Positions 1 to 8,348 of a stretch of DNA of 64,000 bases are shown here, one piece after another. A model generated the notes under the pieces. That model made no database searches. It was not told the DNA's origin and saw nothing but the letters and a program-made list of their open reading frames with translations. A program made the position numbers and the translations under genes. Origin of the DNA: Levilactobacillus parabrevis ATCC 53295 (GTDB lineage Bacteria; Bacillota; Bacilli; Lactobacillales; Lactobacillaceae); assembly GCF_001434055.1 (NCBI RefSeq), contig NZ_AZCZ01000007.1:16563-80562 (forward strand), read 5' to 3'. Position 1 is the first letter of the stretch. Each line of letters opens with the position of its first letter.

Positions 1-1010
1 GTGCGGTAATCGTGAGCACCAAAGTACTGTAGCCCTGGTAAAGCTTGATTATTTAACAATTGGCTAACTGTAACCAGCTTATAGCCCTTAGCCTTTAGTC
101 GTTTAATAATCGTCGGTGCCGCTGCGACCGACTGTGAATGAATGTCGTGCATTAAAATAATGTCACCACCACGGGTATCCTTCATCACTTCATTAATATC
201 TTTATTTTTATTCAAGTAAGCCCAGTCACGGGAATCCACTGACCAGCGAATGATGGGCTGTTCAACAGCTCGTCCCTCAGCAGCTGTGATGTTCCCATAT
301 GGTGGACGAACATACTGTGGCAGCGTCCCCGTTGCCTGATAGATTGCGCGGTTGGTGCGTGTAATCTGACTAACGGTCTTCGCCGTACCGATACGATTAA
401 AGTCTGGATGGTTCCAGGAATGGTTACCTAATTCATTGCCACCCGCCAACACTGCCCGTGAAATCTGTGGGTATCGGCTGACGTTCTGTCCCGTCTCAAA
501 GAAGGTGGCGTGGACCTTGTACTTCTTCAAGGTCTTCAGCAGGCGTGGCGTGAGCGTCTTGTCGGGGCCATCATCAAAGGTCAACGCGACCATCTTGGTC
601 GTCTTAACTGCCTTCGTACGATTGGCCTTTGGCAGATAACGATTCAGAACTTTTCCTTTTAATTGGGTGTAAGGAATCGTAATCTGCTTAACCTTAAATG
701 AATTGGCCAATAAATTCATTCGCAATCCCTTAGCGGTTAACGTGGCCTTCTTATTCATATGTCTTGGCAACTTGACCTTGTAGACCGCTGCAACCTTGCT
801 GCCTTTGGCGTGCTTCTGCTTCAAGATCTGTTGTCGTGCCGCCTGTCTAATTGCCGCCAGCCGCTTAGGATTCTTATTCGTTAATTGACCGAACGTGACG
901 GTCTTAGTCTTAGCTGCACTCTTTGCCTGAGCGGGAAAAGCGCCCATCCCCGTGACTAACGCAACTATTGCGACCAGTAACCCTAACTGATGCCACTTTT
1001 CTTTTTTCAT
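1..1010 (-). CDS. Secreted polysaccharide deacetylase (NodB family), C-terminus cut by window edge
   Basis: The minus-strand frame opens at ATG 1010 behind a strong GAGGAGG site and runs off the left edge without a stop. The first ~28 residues (MKKEKWHQLGLLVAIVALV..) form a signal peptide, followed by a basic linker of about 150 residues. The NodB homology domain then shows TFDDGP (metal/base aspartates), GNHSWNHP (the two metal-binding His), RPPYG, a W-S-V-D-S-R-D-W segment and LMHD. These are the five conserved carbohydrate esterase 4 motifs in order. The family removes N- or O-acetyl groups from peptidoglycan or other cell-envelope glycans outside the membrane. The exact substrate cannot be read from sequence. 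Only the extreme C-terminus is missing. Confidence 0.9.
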   Translation of the reverse strand, partial: MKKEKWHQLGLLVAIVALVTGMGAFPAQAKSAAKTKTVTFGQLTNKNPKRLAAIRQAARQQILKQKHAKGSKVAAVYKVKLPRHMNKKATLTAKGLRMNLLANSFKVKQITIPYTQLKGKVLNRYLPKANRTKAVKTTKMVALTFDDGPDKTLTPRLLKTLKKYKVHATFFETGQNVSRYPQISRAVLAGGNELGNHSWNHPDFNRIGTAKTVSQITRTNRAIYQATGTLPQYVRPPYGNITAAEGRAVEQPIIRWSVDSRDWAYLNKNKDINEVMKDTRGGDIILMHDIHSQSVAAAPTIIKRLKAKGYKLVTVSQLLNNQALPGLQYFGAHDYR

Positions 1011-1110
1011 AACGATCCCTCCTCAAAAATTGCTCCCCTGTAGCTACCTTTATCTTACCAGTTTCGATAAAGATTTCGCCGTAAAACGTCTTACAATTTT
1101 CGCTATAAAA

Positions 1111-1140
1111 AAGCAGCCTAACGGAATCGTTAAGCTACTT
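1111..1140 (-). terminator. Rho-independent terminator of the 124-aa gene
   Basis: Thirteen-pair stem (1111-1123 with 1128-1140, G-U pairs allowed) around GAAT, followed on the minus strand by a run of U. The stop codon at 1139-1141 lies at the base of the stem. Confidence 0.75.
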
Positions 1141-1513
1141 AATTCTGGTCGTCATCCGGGGGATTAACGGCCTGATGATTTTCCTTTAAAACTTCGTTGG
1201 TATAATATTCCAAATCGGTCAGGACACTAGCATCGTTGCTTTGCTGTGCTGCCATATTTTCCGCAATTGCCCACCGCGCCAGTGCATCCGTGATCGGCAC
1301 GATATCTTGGATAATCGTCATTTCAGAGTCTTCAGCGTGTTGTTCCTGAATTGCCCGAAAACTTTCAATATCCGTGATGAGCCGCAACGGCTTACCCGTC
1401 TTTTTCTCAACGGACTGAAAAATAACGAAGTGAGCCCGTTGATTGGCCTCACCCATCCGCTCTCGAATCGCCTGTAATTGCTGACTATCTATATTTAATG
1501 CCAATGACTTCAC
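1139..1513 (-). CDS. Conserved-looking hypothetical protein, 124 aa
   Basis: The frame starts at GTG 1513, with only a weak AGGG upstream. The product is acidic and soluble, with no signal peptide or membrane segment, and its C-terminus is rich in D/N/P/Q. I do not recognise a domain. Its own terminator immediately downstream, and a sensible position between the deacetylase and an NAD(P)-binding protein on the same strand, support a real gene. The opposite-strand reading in this interval has no ribosome-binding site and is a shadow. Confidence 0.6.
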   Translation of the reverse strand: MKSLALNIDSQQLQAIRERMGEANQRAHFVIFQSVEKKTGKPLRLITDIESFRAIQEQHAEDSEMTIIQDIVPITDALARWAIAENMAAQQSNDASVLTDLEYYTNEVLKENHQAVNPPDDDQN

Positions 1514-1591
1514 CCCACTGACCCTATTTTAACAAACAATTGCCCGCAACAAACAATAATTTCAGGGGAAACCCAAAACTTTGCGAAAGGT

Positions 1592-2194
1592 TTAACAAAT
1601 TGCCAGTGACTGATAGTCATAGCCACCGTTAATCATAATCTGTGTCGCAACTGCTGCCACTGTTTCACGTGAAACATGGCCGGCCGGTACTGCTGCACCT
1701 TCCTTAATAATCTTAGGTGTCGTCACTGGGTCGGCTGTCAGCGTAACTGGCCGCAAGATGGTATACGGGAATTCCGCTTCATCAACCAGTTTGGCTGCGT
1801 ACCGCTGCTGGTTAAGGTACTCCTTGACGTCCGTAATTCCTGGGTAATCCAGCTCACCCGTAACCTCTTGATCAACGCCCGCCGAACTTAACATGACAAA
1901 ACGCGTCAGTTGTAGACGCTGATGGTATTGGGCATCGAAGAGCGCTTCGAACGCCAAGTCCACGTCCATCCCCGTCAACGCTGAAAAAACAATCGGTTGA
2001 TCCTTTAAGGCCTCTTGATAGCTCGCTTCCTTCGTCAGATCGCCCGTAAACTCTGTGACTTGGGCGGCTAAATCTGCTGCCAATTGGGACTTGGCAGTGT
2101 GAACCATCCGAACAGCACTATCCGCTCGCGCGATTAATTGCCGTGCCACGCTCTGTCCCAGTGCCGTTGCACCTACGATTACATAAGTTGTCAT
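1592..2194 (-). CDS. NAD(P)-binding atypical short-chain dehydrogenase / NmrA-like protein
   Basis: 200 aa. It starts at ATG 2194 behind AAGGAG. The N-terminus TTYVIVGATALGQSVARQL is a Rossmann beta-alpha-beta with a slightly degenerate glycine motif (G-A-T-A-L-G-Q). A strand ending VFSALTGMD and a later FVMLSSAGVDQE segment follow, as in NAD(P)H-binding epimerase-like proteins (YwnB/NmrA type). No clear Tyr-x3-Lys catalytic pair is seen, so it may be a redox sensor or a reductase of unknown substrate. A perfect parS site lies inside the coding sequence, where it encodes H-V-S-R-E-T. Confidence 0.75.
   Translation of the reverse strand: MTTYVIVGATALGQSVARQLIARADSAVRMVHTAKSQLAADLAAQVTEFTGDLTKEASYQEALKDQPIVFSALTGMDVDLAFEALFDAQYHQRLQLTRFVMLSSAGVDQEVTGELDYPGITDVKEYLNQQRYAAKLVDEAEFPYTILRPVTLTADPVTTPKIIKEGAAVPAGHVSRETVAAVATQIMINGGYDYQSLAIC
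1661..1676. promoter_or_regulatory. parS site, perfect match
   Basis: TGTTTCACGTGAAACA, 16/16 to the ParB/Spo0J target known from Bacillus subtilis and conserved in Firmicutes. It lies inside the coding region of the NAD(P)-binding protein, about 46.6 kb left of dnaA. Confidence 0.9.
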
Positions 2195-2353
2195 CTGTTA
2201 TTCGCTCCTTTTTCCTTGCCTCCCAGTGTACCAGAAAGTCCCCAATCACTGATAGTCTCCTGACAAACTTCTTACAGTCGTTGGCCTGAATAATCCGGTA
2301 TAATGAGCGTGTAATACTGTGTGCAATATCCATTAATCAATAGGAGGTATACA

Positions 2354-3337
2354 ATGACACACGAAATAGTAACGATTGGTAAAAGTGACGTTCAGACAAC
2401 CCCACTGGGACTGGGAACCAACGCGGTCGGTGGTTACAATCTGTTTCCCAATTTAAAGGATGCTGACGGTCTGAACCTGGTCAAGACTGGTCTCGACAAC
2501 GGCATTCAACTTCTAGATACAGCGTTTGTCTACGGTCTAGGTCATTCTGAAGAGCTCGTCGGCCAAGCCATGCACGACTTCGATCGCCACAGCTTTGCCC
2601 TGGCAACGAAAGGCGCCCAAGATTTCTCCACCGGCGAACAGGTCATTAATAACGATCCTGATTTTCTGACGCAACAGGTCGATGCCAGTCTCAAACGTTT
2701 AAAAACGGATTACCTCGATATCTACTACATCCACTTTCCCGACAAGCAAACACCCAAAGCTGAAGCGGTCGGCGCACTGCAACGGCTACGTGAACAGGGG
2801 AAGATTCGAGCCATTGGTATTTCAAACTTCAGCCTCGATCAAATCAAAGATGCAAACGCAGACGGTTATGTCGATGTCGTGGAAGACGAATTTAGCCTCC
2901 TCCACCGAGACTACGAAGCCGATTTAATGCCCTATCTCAAGGACCATCAGATTAGCTTCGTCCCTTACCTTCCCTTGGCATCTGGCTTGCTAACTGGTAA
3001 ATACGCTGATGCTGTTTCATTCCCAGCTGACGACATTCGCAGCCAGATCAGTGATTTCCAGCAGCCTCGGTATAGCCAAGCGCTACGGGCTTTAGCTGCG
3101 GTCAAACCAATTGCAACTGCCCATCAAGCAACGCTTGCCCAAACAATCCTGGCTTGGTATCTGCAAAATCCATTGGTTAGTGTCGTTATCCCCGGTGCCA
3201 AGCATGCTGATCAGGTTGCGGCCAATGCTCAAGCTCTGGCTATAACGCTGACTTCCGCAGAGTATCAGACGATTGACACAGCTTTTGCGGCCTTCAAGAC
3301 TACCACAAGTGGAAAATCCCTTGCAGACCCCGACTAA
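2354..3337 (+). CDS. Aldo/keto reductase
   Basis: 327 aa from ATG 2354, chosen because AGGAGG at 2342-2347 is well spaced; an upstream in-frame ATG lacks a site. The (beta/alpha)8 AKR tetrad is visible: Asp55 and Tyr60 in DTAFVYG, Lys86 in ALATKG and His127 in YIHFPD. GKIRAIGISNF and, near the end, the cofactor-binding VVIPGAKHADQV follow. It is a soluble NADPH-dependent carbonyl reductase; the substrate is unknown. It is divergent from the NAD(P)-binding gene at 2194, so the 2195-2353 gap should contain both promoters. It ends with its own terminator before the purine permease. Confidence 0.88.
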   Translation: MTHEIVTIGKSDVQTTPLGLGTNAVGGYNLFPNLKDADGLNLVKTGLDNGIQLLDTAFVYGLGHSEELVGQAMHDFDRHSFALATKGAQDFSTGEQVINNDPDFLTQQVDASLKRLKTDYLDIYYIHFPDKQTPKAEAVGALQRLREQGKIRAIGISNFSLDQIKDANADGYVDVVEDEFSLLHRDYEADLMPYLKDHQISFVPYLPLASGLLTGKYADAVSFPADDIRSQISDFQQPRYSQALRALAAVKPIATAHQATLAQTILAWYLQNPLVSVVIPGAKHADQVAANAQALAITLTSAEYQTIDTAFAAFKTTTSGKSLADPD

Positions 3338-3360
3338 ATTCAAATCTAGCTATGCTATTC

Positions 3361-3390
3361 GGCAGCGTCTTCGGTGTTGCCTTTTTATTT
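3361..3390 (+). terminator. Terminator of the aldo/keto reductase gene
   Basis: Stem GGCAGC (3361-3366) with GTTGCC (3376-3381) around a TCTTCGG-containing loop, then TTTTTATTT. Confidence 0.7.
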
Positions 3391-3430
3391 ACGAACTTTA
3401 TTCTTATAATTTATTTTCTAATTCGTAATT
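3387..3430. promoter_or_regulatory. Possible PurR operator (PurBox pair) over the purine permease promoter
   Basis: ATTTACGAACTTT at 3387-3399 matches the Firmicutes PurBox consensus AWWWCCGAACWWT at 12 of 13 positions. An inverted partner with TTCG core lies at 3422-3425. The CGAA and TTCG cores are 26 bp apart, close to the spacing in Bacillus PurR operators. A TATAAT at 3405-3410 sits between the arms, so a bound repressor would cover the promoter. The assignment to PurR is an inference. Confidence 0.5.
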
Positions 3431-3460
3431 GCATTCATTTAAAATAAATGTTAAGCTCTT

Positions 3461-3519
3461 TTAGTAGTGATTAGAGAGAAAAACACGAACGATAGCAATT
3501 AACGTTCGTGTTCTACTAA
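3461..3519 (+). promoter_or_regulatory. Leader stem-loop before the purine permease
   Basis: Perfect 10-bp inverted repeat AACACGAACG (3482-3491) / CGTTCGTGTT (3503-3512) with an 11-nt loop. It is enclosed by a 7-bp outer stem, TTAGTAG (3461-3467) / CTACTAA (3513-3519). It ends a few bases before the ribosome-binding site. The arms again contain CGAAC/GTTCG, so this could be a second PurR site or an RNA element. I see no conserved purine riboswitch core. Confidence 0.5.
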
Positions 3520-3539
3520 GTTTTAAGGGAGCGCATAAG

Positions 3540-4850
3540 ATGCAGAGAATTGCCAAGTTTTTTCAGTTTGAGGAATTAGGAACCAATTACAAAACAGAAA
3601 TTTTAGCCGGAATCACGACATTCGTGTCGATGGCTTACATCCTGTTTGTTAACCCCCAAGTTTTAGGGGCTTCTGGAATCAGCCAGGGGGCGGTCTTCAC
3701 CGCCACGGCCTTCGCTTCCGCATTTGGATGTGCCCTGATGGGTATCCTCGCCAATTATCCCATTGCCATCTCCGCTAGTTTGGGAATCAACGCCTTCTTC
3801 GCTTATTCCGTAGTCATTGGGATGAAAGTTCCTTGGGAAACGGCGCTGGCCGGTGTGTTTGTGGCTTCCATTCTATTCATGATTTTAACAGCCTTCAAGC
3901 TACGAGAAAAAGTCGTTGACGCTATTCCACGGGACCTCAAGATGGCAATCAGTGCCGGAATTGGGCTATTCATTGCTTTTATTGGCTTGAGCCAGGGGGG
4001 ACTGGTCGCCCCTGATAAGTCCACGGTCGTTGCGCTGGGTTCCTTACAGGTCGGTAGTACTTGGCTGACCATCTTTGGTCTACTGGTTACGTTAGTCTTA
4101 ATGAGTGCTAAGGTGCCAGGAGCCATCTTCATTGGAATGGTCGCTAACTCAATTTTAGGTTTAATTACGGGGCTGATTCCCATGCCCGCTCATATCGTTG
4201 CCGGTATTCCTAGCATTAGTTCAACTTTTATGGTGGGGCTGACCCACGTTGGTAGTATCAACTCCTTACAGTTAGTTGTCGTCGTTCTGACCTTCCTACT
4301 CGTGACCTTCTTTGACACGACGGGAACATTGGTCGGTTTGGCAGAACAAGCTGGCTTGGTTAAAAACAACAAGATTCCTCGTATTGGTAAGGCTCTGATG
4401 GCTGACTCCACAACAATGGTTGCCGGCTCCTTACTTGGAACTTCCCCAATGGGGGCCTTCGTTGAGTCCTCCGCCGGAATCGCCGTCGGTGGTCGCTCCG
4501 GCTTCACGGCTATCGTAACGGCCATCCTCTTCGTCCTCGGCGCCTTCTTCTCCCCACTACTGGCTGTGGTTACAAACCAAGTTACCGCACCAGCTTTGAT
4601 TATTGTGGGGGTCTTGATGGCCCAATCCCTGAAGAACATTCACTGGGAGAAGTTCGAGGTCGCTGCACCAGCCTTCCTGATTGTCTTGGGAATGCCCTTG
4701 ACCTACAGCATCTCAGATGGGATTGCCCTAGGATTCATCACCTACCCACTGACGATGATTGCTGCTAAACGGGGCAAAGAAGTTGGTCCTATGATGTACG
4801 GTTTAGCCGTTGTCTTCGTCCTCTTCCTTTGGATCTTAAACGCTGATTAA
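3540..4850 (+). CDS. pbuG: Purine (hypoxanthine/guanine or adenine) permease, NCS2/AzgA family
   Basis: 436 aa beginning MQRIAKFFQFEELGTNYKTE. It starts at ATG 3540 with AAGGGAG upstream. About 12-14 hydrophobic segments fill the sequence. Features typical of the AzgA-type nucleobase transporters are the early TFVSMAYILFVNP helix, LGINAFFAYSVV, FFDTTGTLVGLAEQAGL, and a later GTSPMGAFVESSAGIAVGGRSG segment. The family imports purine bases by proton symport through the cytoplasmic membrane for salvage. The PurBox-like operator and leader hairpin upstream fit control by purine supply. Whether it prefers hypoxanthine/guanine (PbuG) or adenine (PbuO/AzgA) is not decided by the sequence. Confidence 0.88.
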   Translation: MQRIAKFFQFEELGTNYKTEILAGITTFVSMAYILFVNPQVLGASGISQGAVFTATAFASAFGCALMGILANYPIAISASLGINAFFAYSVVIGMKVPWETALAGVFVASILFMILTAFKLREKVVDAIPRDLKMAISAGIGLFIAFIGLSQGGLVAPDKSTVVALGSLQVGSTWLTIFGLLVTLVLMSAKVPGAIFIGMVANSILGLITGLIPMPAHIVAGIPSISSTFMVGLTHVGSINSLQLVVVVLTFLLVTFFDTTGTLVGLAEQAGLVKNNKIPRIGKALMADSTTMVAGSLLGTSPMGAFVESSAGIAVGGRSGFTAIVTAILFVLGAFFSPLLAVVTNQVTAPALIIVGVLMAQSLKNIHWEKFEVAAPAFLIVLGMPLTYSISDGIALGFITYPLTMIAAKRGKEVGPMMYGLAVVFVLFLWILNAD

Positions 4851-4854
4851 TGCT

Positions 4855-4893
4855 AAGCACGTGTCCTCATTAAATATGGGGCACGTGCTTTTT
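4855..4893 (+). terminator. Terminator of the purine permease gene
   Basis: Twelve-bp stem AAGCACGTGTCC (4855-4866) / GGGCACGTGCTT (4879-4890) followed by TTTTT. Confidence 0.85.
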
Positions 4894-4911
4894 CAATAGT
4901 TACTCCCATAA

Positions 4912-4954
4912 ACAAAACGCGTTCAGTCCCCCAATGGAATTGAACGCGTTTTGT
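4912..4954. terminator. Perfect 14-bp inverted repeat, probable second terminator
   Basis: ACAAAACGCGTTCA (4912-4925) and its exact complement at 4941-4954, with a 15-nt loop. A-rich and T-rich ends on both sides could serve transcription from either direction between convergent genes. Confidence 0.65.
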
Positions 4955-4970
4955 CTATCTGTAAAAATTA

Positions 4971-5013
4971 TAACCCGGGTTAACTCGCAAATATCTTCAA
5001 ATTTCCCGGGTTA
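4971..5013 (-). terminator. Terminator of the YfhO-family gene
   Basis: TAACCCGGG (4971-4979) pairs with CCCGGGTTA (5005-5013). On the minus strand it is followed by TAATTTTT. Confidence 0.7.
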
Positions 5014-5016
5014 TTT

Positions 5017-8000
5017 TTAGTGACGATGTTGCGGATAATGCCACCACCGCCAGCCGCTCGCACCAATCAGAACGATGCCACCGACTAAGGTCAACCAACA
5101 CCCTAGAATAAATCCCGGCGTATGGTAAGTTAGCTGAATGTGGTGTTCCCCTGCCGGCAAACGTGCGCCGACAAAACCATCGTTTACAACTTGCGTTTCC
5201 GCTGGCCGCCCATCAATCTTCAATTGCCAACCCTTAGAATATGGAATTGACGTGGTCAGAACGCTAGTCTGTGTCGCTGTCAGATTTCCCGTTACGCGAT
5301 TAGCACTAACGGTTGCATTCTTCAGTCCCCGTCGCTGAGCGGCATGGACCTGTTGATCGTAAGCATGATCGTAGGGCATCGCAATAAGCTTGACTGATTT
5401 AAAATCAATCTGGCGAGTCGCATTAAACGTCACATCAATCGTCTGTCGCCGTTGCTTCGAGTAGCCTAGGTTCAGTAGAACCCGCTGCTTAGGCTCGTAA
5501 TCCGAAAGATTATCAATTCCAAACTGGGAAAAACTATTCGTCTCATTACGCGTCTTTACCTTGACCCAGTAATCTCCCATATCCGGATTTTTAACGGCAT
5601 CGCGCCAATCATTTAGTTTCGTCAGATTTGAGCGTGGTGTGTTGCCTAAGACGCTGGTATTATCCTGATCCCGCAACTGCCGAGACGTGGTCAGGCGTTT
5701 CGCACTGATCCCATCCAAGGCCAAATACAGCTCCGTTCCCTGCGCCCGTTTAGGCTGCTTCAAGGTCAACGTATACTTGATTTGATTTCCCTGAGCATCA
5801 CTCGCCAGTTGACGTAACCCATGTTGATTGGCGGTGATTGTATCCTGAAGAATCTGTTGATTAGCCGTCAACACTTGATCTAACTGCGTTCGGTGCTGAT
5901 TCAATCGAACTTGTTCCGCATATTTCTGTTCATTCCTCTGACTAATCAGCCCGTTCTGGTCAACGGGTAACTTGGGCACGGTCACAGAACTACCAAAGTA
6001 ATCCAACTGCTTATCATTCAGCCCCTTCTTTTGCCCAGCCAGTGCCTGACTCAACCGATACTGAACGACTTTATTAGGACTATCAATCACCGGTATCGTC
6101 TCTGGAGTGACCGTGTAGCCTAAGTTCCGTGCTGAAGAGTGGTACTTGGCTGACCGGACCCCTGCTACTTTCGTCTGCGTCATGGCAGCCTGGGTCAAAC
6201 TTCGTTCCCGATTGACCGCAGATAATTGACGCCATTGCCTTGCCGTCATTGCCTGTGGCTGACTGTAAACCAACGGAAAGTTCAGTGATGTTGTGAGGCG
6301 CTGAGTCCCCACACCATTAGACAAACCATAAACGGCCTGTTCGGGATAAATCCGTTTCTCTGCATGGTAGCCATACGGTAAGGCGGCGTGGTTGGCGACT
6401 TGGTCTTCTCGAGCAAAAATCGTTTTGACACCCAACAGGTGATTCAGACTTGAACGATTGTCGCCTCGACCAATGGGAGAATTCATCATATATGCCGAAT
6501 TTTGAATATCCCGACTGAATTGTCCCACGGCACCATTTTGAACTGAGAAATAGGACATCACGCCGGAGAGATTATGGGCCATCGCCATGTTATTACCCAC
6601 GGTTCGCAGTAAATTAAAGTTCGGCGTCGTATTACTGCGGGAAAATACTTTCTTTTGCCGAACGGCGCGATCAGCACCATCATAATAATCACGAATATAA
6701 GCCGTAGCATCACCCTTACGGAGTTGCTGAGTCGCCTGGGGACTAGCATTGGGATCATAGTAACCCCAAGCATTATTAATCAAATTCATACTCAATACAA
6801 CGCCGACTAGTGTGAGGGTCAGCCGTGCCGGTTGCTGGGAACTTCCCAGGAGGATTGCCACCGTTGCCAAGAACAGACCATAAGTAATGAGGTTACGCGC
6901 CGGATTACTGAAAATCAGGCCGTTACTAAGGTATACGAGAGCGATTAAAACCGCTGCACTCCCGCCAAGCCACCAGCGATCCGCCATCGTTAATTGGGTC
7001 ACATGATCTAGCAGCACCATCGCTGCCAGTCCCAAAGGAACTGTCACCAGCAACAACCAACGATTAGATGGTGTTGAAAGCACGTTAAAGAAGGCGGCGA
7101 CCGCCGGAAAAATCAGACCAATCATCACTAGGACTAGGGCCCCCGCTAACGGACGATACCGCCGCCAATGGACGAGCGTGTACACACATCCTAGAAAGGC
7201 AATCCCCGTCATGCCAAAGACGGCCCAATAGCTCAGCGGGTTCCCCGTTGTAAGGATCGCATTGCCTAACTTAAGATAATAACTCGCGGGATACAGCCAC
7301 AGGCCATTAGCAAAGATTGTTCCCGTTCTGGTAGATCCCAGCATCATGATAATTGACGGCACTAACAAAATCCCAGCCAACAACAATCCTGCCACCGCAG
7401 CGGCAACTAGTCGACTGACAGCGCGTCGTAACGTCACCCGAAGTTGGCTCTGCTTTTTCAAACTCAAGTACCGAATAACGGCATAAATCAAACTGCCCAG
7501 GCCTAATATGTAAGCAAAGTAAAAGTTACTCAAGACAGTCAACCCGGTCATGGCCCCAAGGAACGCCCACCCTTTACCACGCAACACGCGGTCGATTCCT
7601 AGAAATAACAGGGGTAACCAAATCATCGGCAGGATAAAGAAGGGATGATGCACGCCAATCATGAGGGAATACCCGGCAAATGCATACATCAGCGATCCCA
7701 ATAACTGGCTGAACGGTTTAAATGTATAGCAATGGGTAAACGCCAAGAAAGCGAGACCCGATGCATACAATCGTAGAATAACAAACCAGCCATATCCCGC
7801 TTCAATCAAGTGAGCCGGTAATAATGCCAACAGATAGGCGAACGGGTCCCCCAACACGTAATAGGCTAAGGTCGTGAGTTTGTCTGCGCCCAAACCAAAG
7901 GTCCACGACCAGCCCGTCACACCTGCCAGCCCAGATTTTGTTAGTAAGCGGTGAAGCTCCAGCATTAAGGGATAATGCTGTGTCACGCCATCCATATTCC

Positions 8001-8112
8001 AAATCAACGTACGATTAGCTACGATAAAGATACCGAAACTAAACGCCGCAATCACCATAAAGGCCGCGGAATATAAAATCCACAACGGCCACCGGTGGTG
8101 TGCGATTTCCAT
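5017..8112 (-). CDS. YfhO-family polytopic membrane protein
   Basis: 1031 aa from ATG 8112, chosen because GGAGGT lies 7 nt upstream; a 16-residue upstream extension has no site. The first half has at least a dozen transmembrane helices starting with WPLWILYSAAFMVIAAFSFG. The early extracytoplasmic loop NMDGVTQHYP resembles the acidic first loop of GT-C/YfhO proteins. A roughly 400-residue extracellular region follows, then a final helix before the basic C-terminus. YfhO proteins in Bacillus and lactic acid bacteria act with polyprenyl-phosphate glycosyltransferases to glycosylate lipoteichoic acid or other envelope polymers. No partner glycosyltransferase is adjacent here, so the substrate is open. 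It is monocistronic, flanked by a terminator and a parS site. Confidence 0.82.
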   Translation of the reverse strand: MEIAHHRWPLWILYSAAFMVIAAFSFGIFIVANRTLIWNMDGVTQHYPLMLELHRLLTKSGLAGVTGWSWTFGLGADKLTTLAYYVLGDPFAYLLALLPAHLIEAGYGWFVILRLYASGLAFLAFTHCYTFKPFSQLLGSLMYAFAGYSLMIGVHHPFFILPMIWLPLLFLGIDRVLRGKGWAFLGAMTGLTVLSNFYFAYILGLGSLIYAVIRYLSLKKQSQLRVTLRRAVSRLVAAAVAGLLLAGILLVPSIIMMLGSTRTGTIFANGLWLYPASYYLKLGNAILTTGNPLSYWAVFGMTGIAFLGCVYTLVHWRRYRPLAGALVLVMIGLIFPAVAAFFNVLSTPSNRWLLLVTVPLGLAAMVLLDHVTQLTMADRWWLGGSAAVLIALVYLSNGLIFSNPARNLITYGLFLATVAILLGSSQQPARLTLTLVGVVLSMNLINNAWGYYDPNASPQATQQLRKGDATAYIRDYYDGADRAVRQKKVFSRSNTTPNFNLLRTVGNNMAMAHNLSGVMSYFSVQNGAVGQFSRDIQNSAYMMNSPIGRGDNRSSLNHLLGVKTIFAREDQVANHAALPYGYHAEKRIYPEQAVYGLSNGVGTQRLTTSLNFPLVYSQPQAMTARQWRQLSAVNRERSLTQAAMTQTKVAGVRSAKYHSSARNLGYTVTPETIPVIDSPNKVVQYRLSQALAGQKKGLNDKQLDYFGSSVTVPKLPVDQNGLISQRNEQKYAEQVRLNQHRTQLDQVLTANQQILQDTITANQHGLRQLASDAQGNQIKYTLTLKQPKRAQGTELYLALDGISAKRLTTSRQLRDQDNTSVLGNTPRSNLTKLNDWRDAVKNPDMGDYWVKVKTRNETNSFSQFGIDNLSDYEPKQRVLLNLGYSKQRRQTIDVTFNATRQIDFKSVKLIAMPYDHAYDQQVHAAQRRGLKNATVSANRVTGNLTATQTSVLTTSIPYSKGWQLKIDGRPAETQVVNDGFVGARLPAGEHHIQLTYHTPGFILGCWLTLVGGIVLIGASGWRWWHYPQHRH

Positions 8113-8228
8113 GATGAGACCTCCAGTGAATTTCCAAAATACGGGTTCCGATTGAACCACTATGTCTCCAATTTACAAAGCAAGGCGCACAGTGTCAATC
8201 TTTCTCGCTAAACGATACGGCATTGTAA

Positions 8229-8244
8229 TGTTTCACATGAAACA
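8229..8244. promoter_or_regulatory. parS-like site
   Basis: TGTTTCACATGAAACA, 15/16 to the parS consensus, intergenic between the YfhO and DUF2207 genes. Confidence 0.8.
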
Positions 8245-8294
8245 GGCTCAGTAACATGCAAAAATTTGCCACTATTCTATCAGATTAGAATGAA

Positions 8295-8338
8295 AATCCT
8301 CTGGGGATTCGCCGCTACTGGTGAATCTTCAGAGGATT
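8295..8338 (-). terminator. Terminator of the DUF2207 gene
   Basis: Nineteen-position imperfect stem, 8295-8313 with 8320-8338, around a 6-nt loop. On the minus strand it is followed by TTTTCATT. Confidence 0.75.
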
Positions 8339-8348
8339 CTCGCTGAAT

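Noticed and set aside
3421..3539. Purine riboswitch before the permease gene
   Set aside because: The conserved purine-riboswitch core and loop-loop sequences are not visible; only simple inverted repeats are.
4190..4639. 149-codon minus-strand frame inside the purine permease gene
   Set aside because: Exact antisense of a conserved membrane transporter; no start signal.
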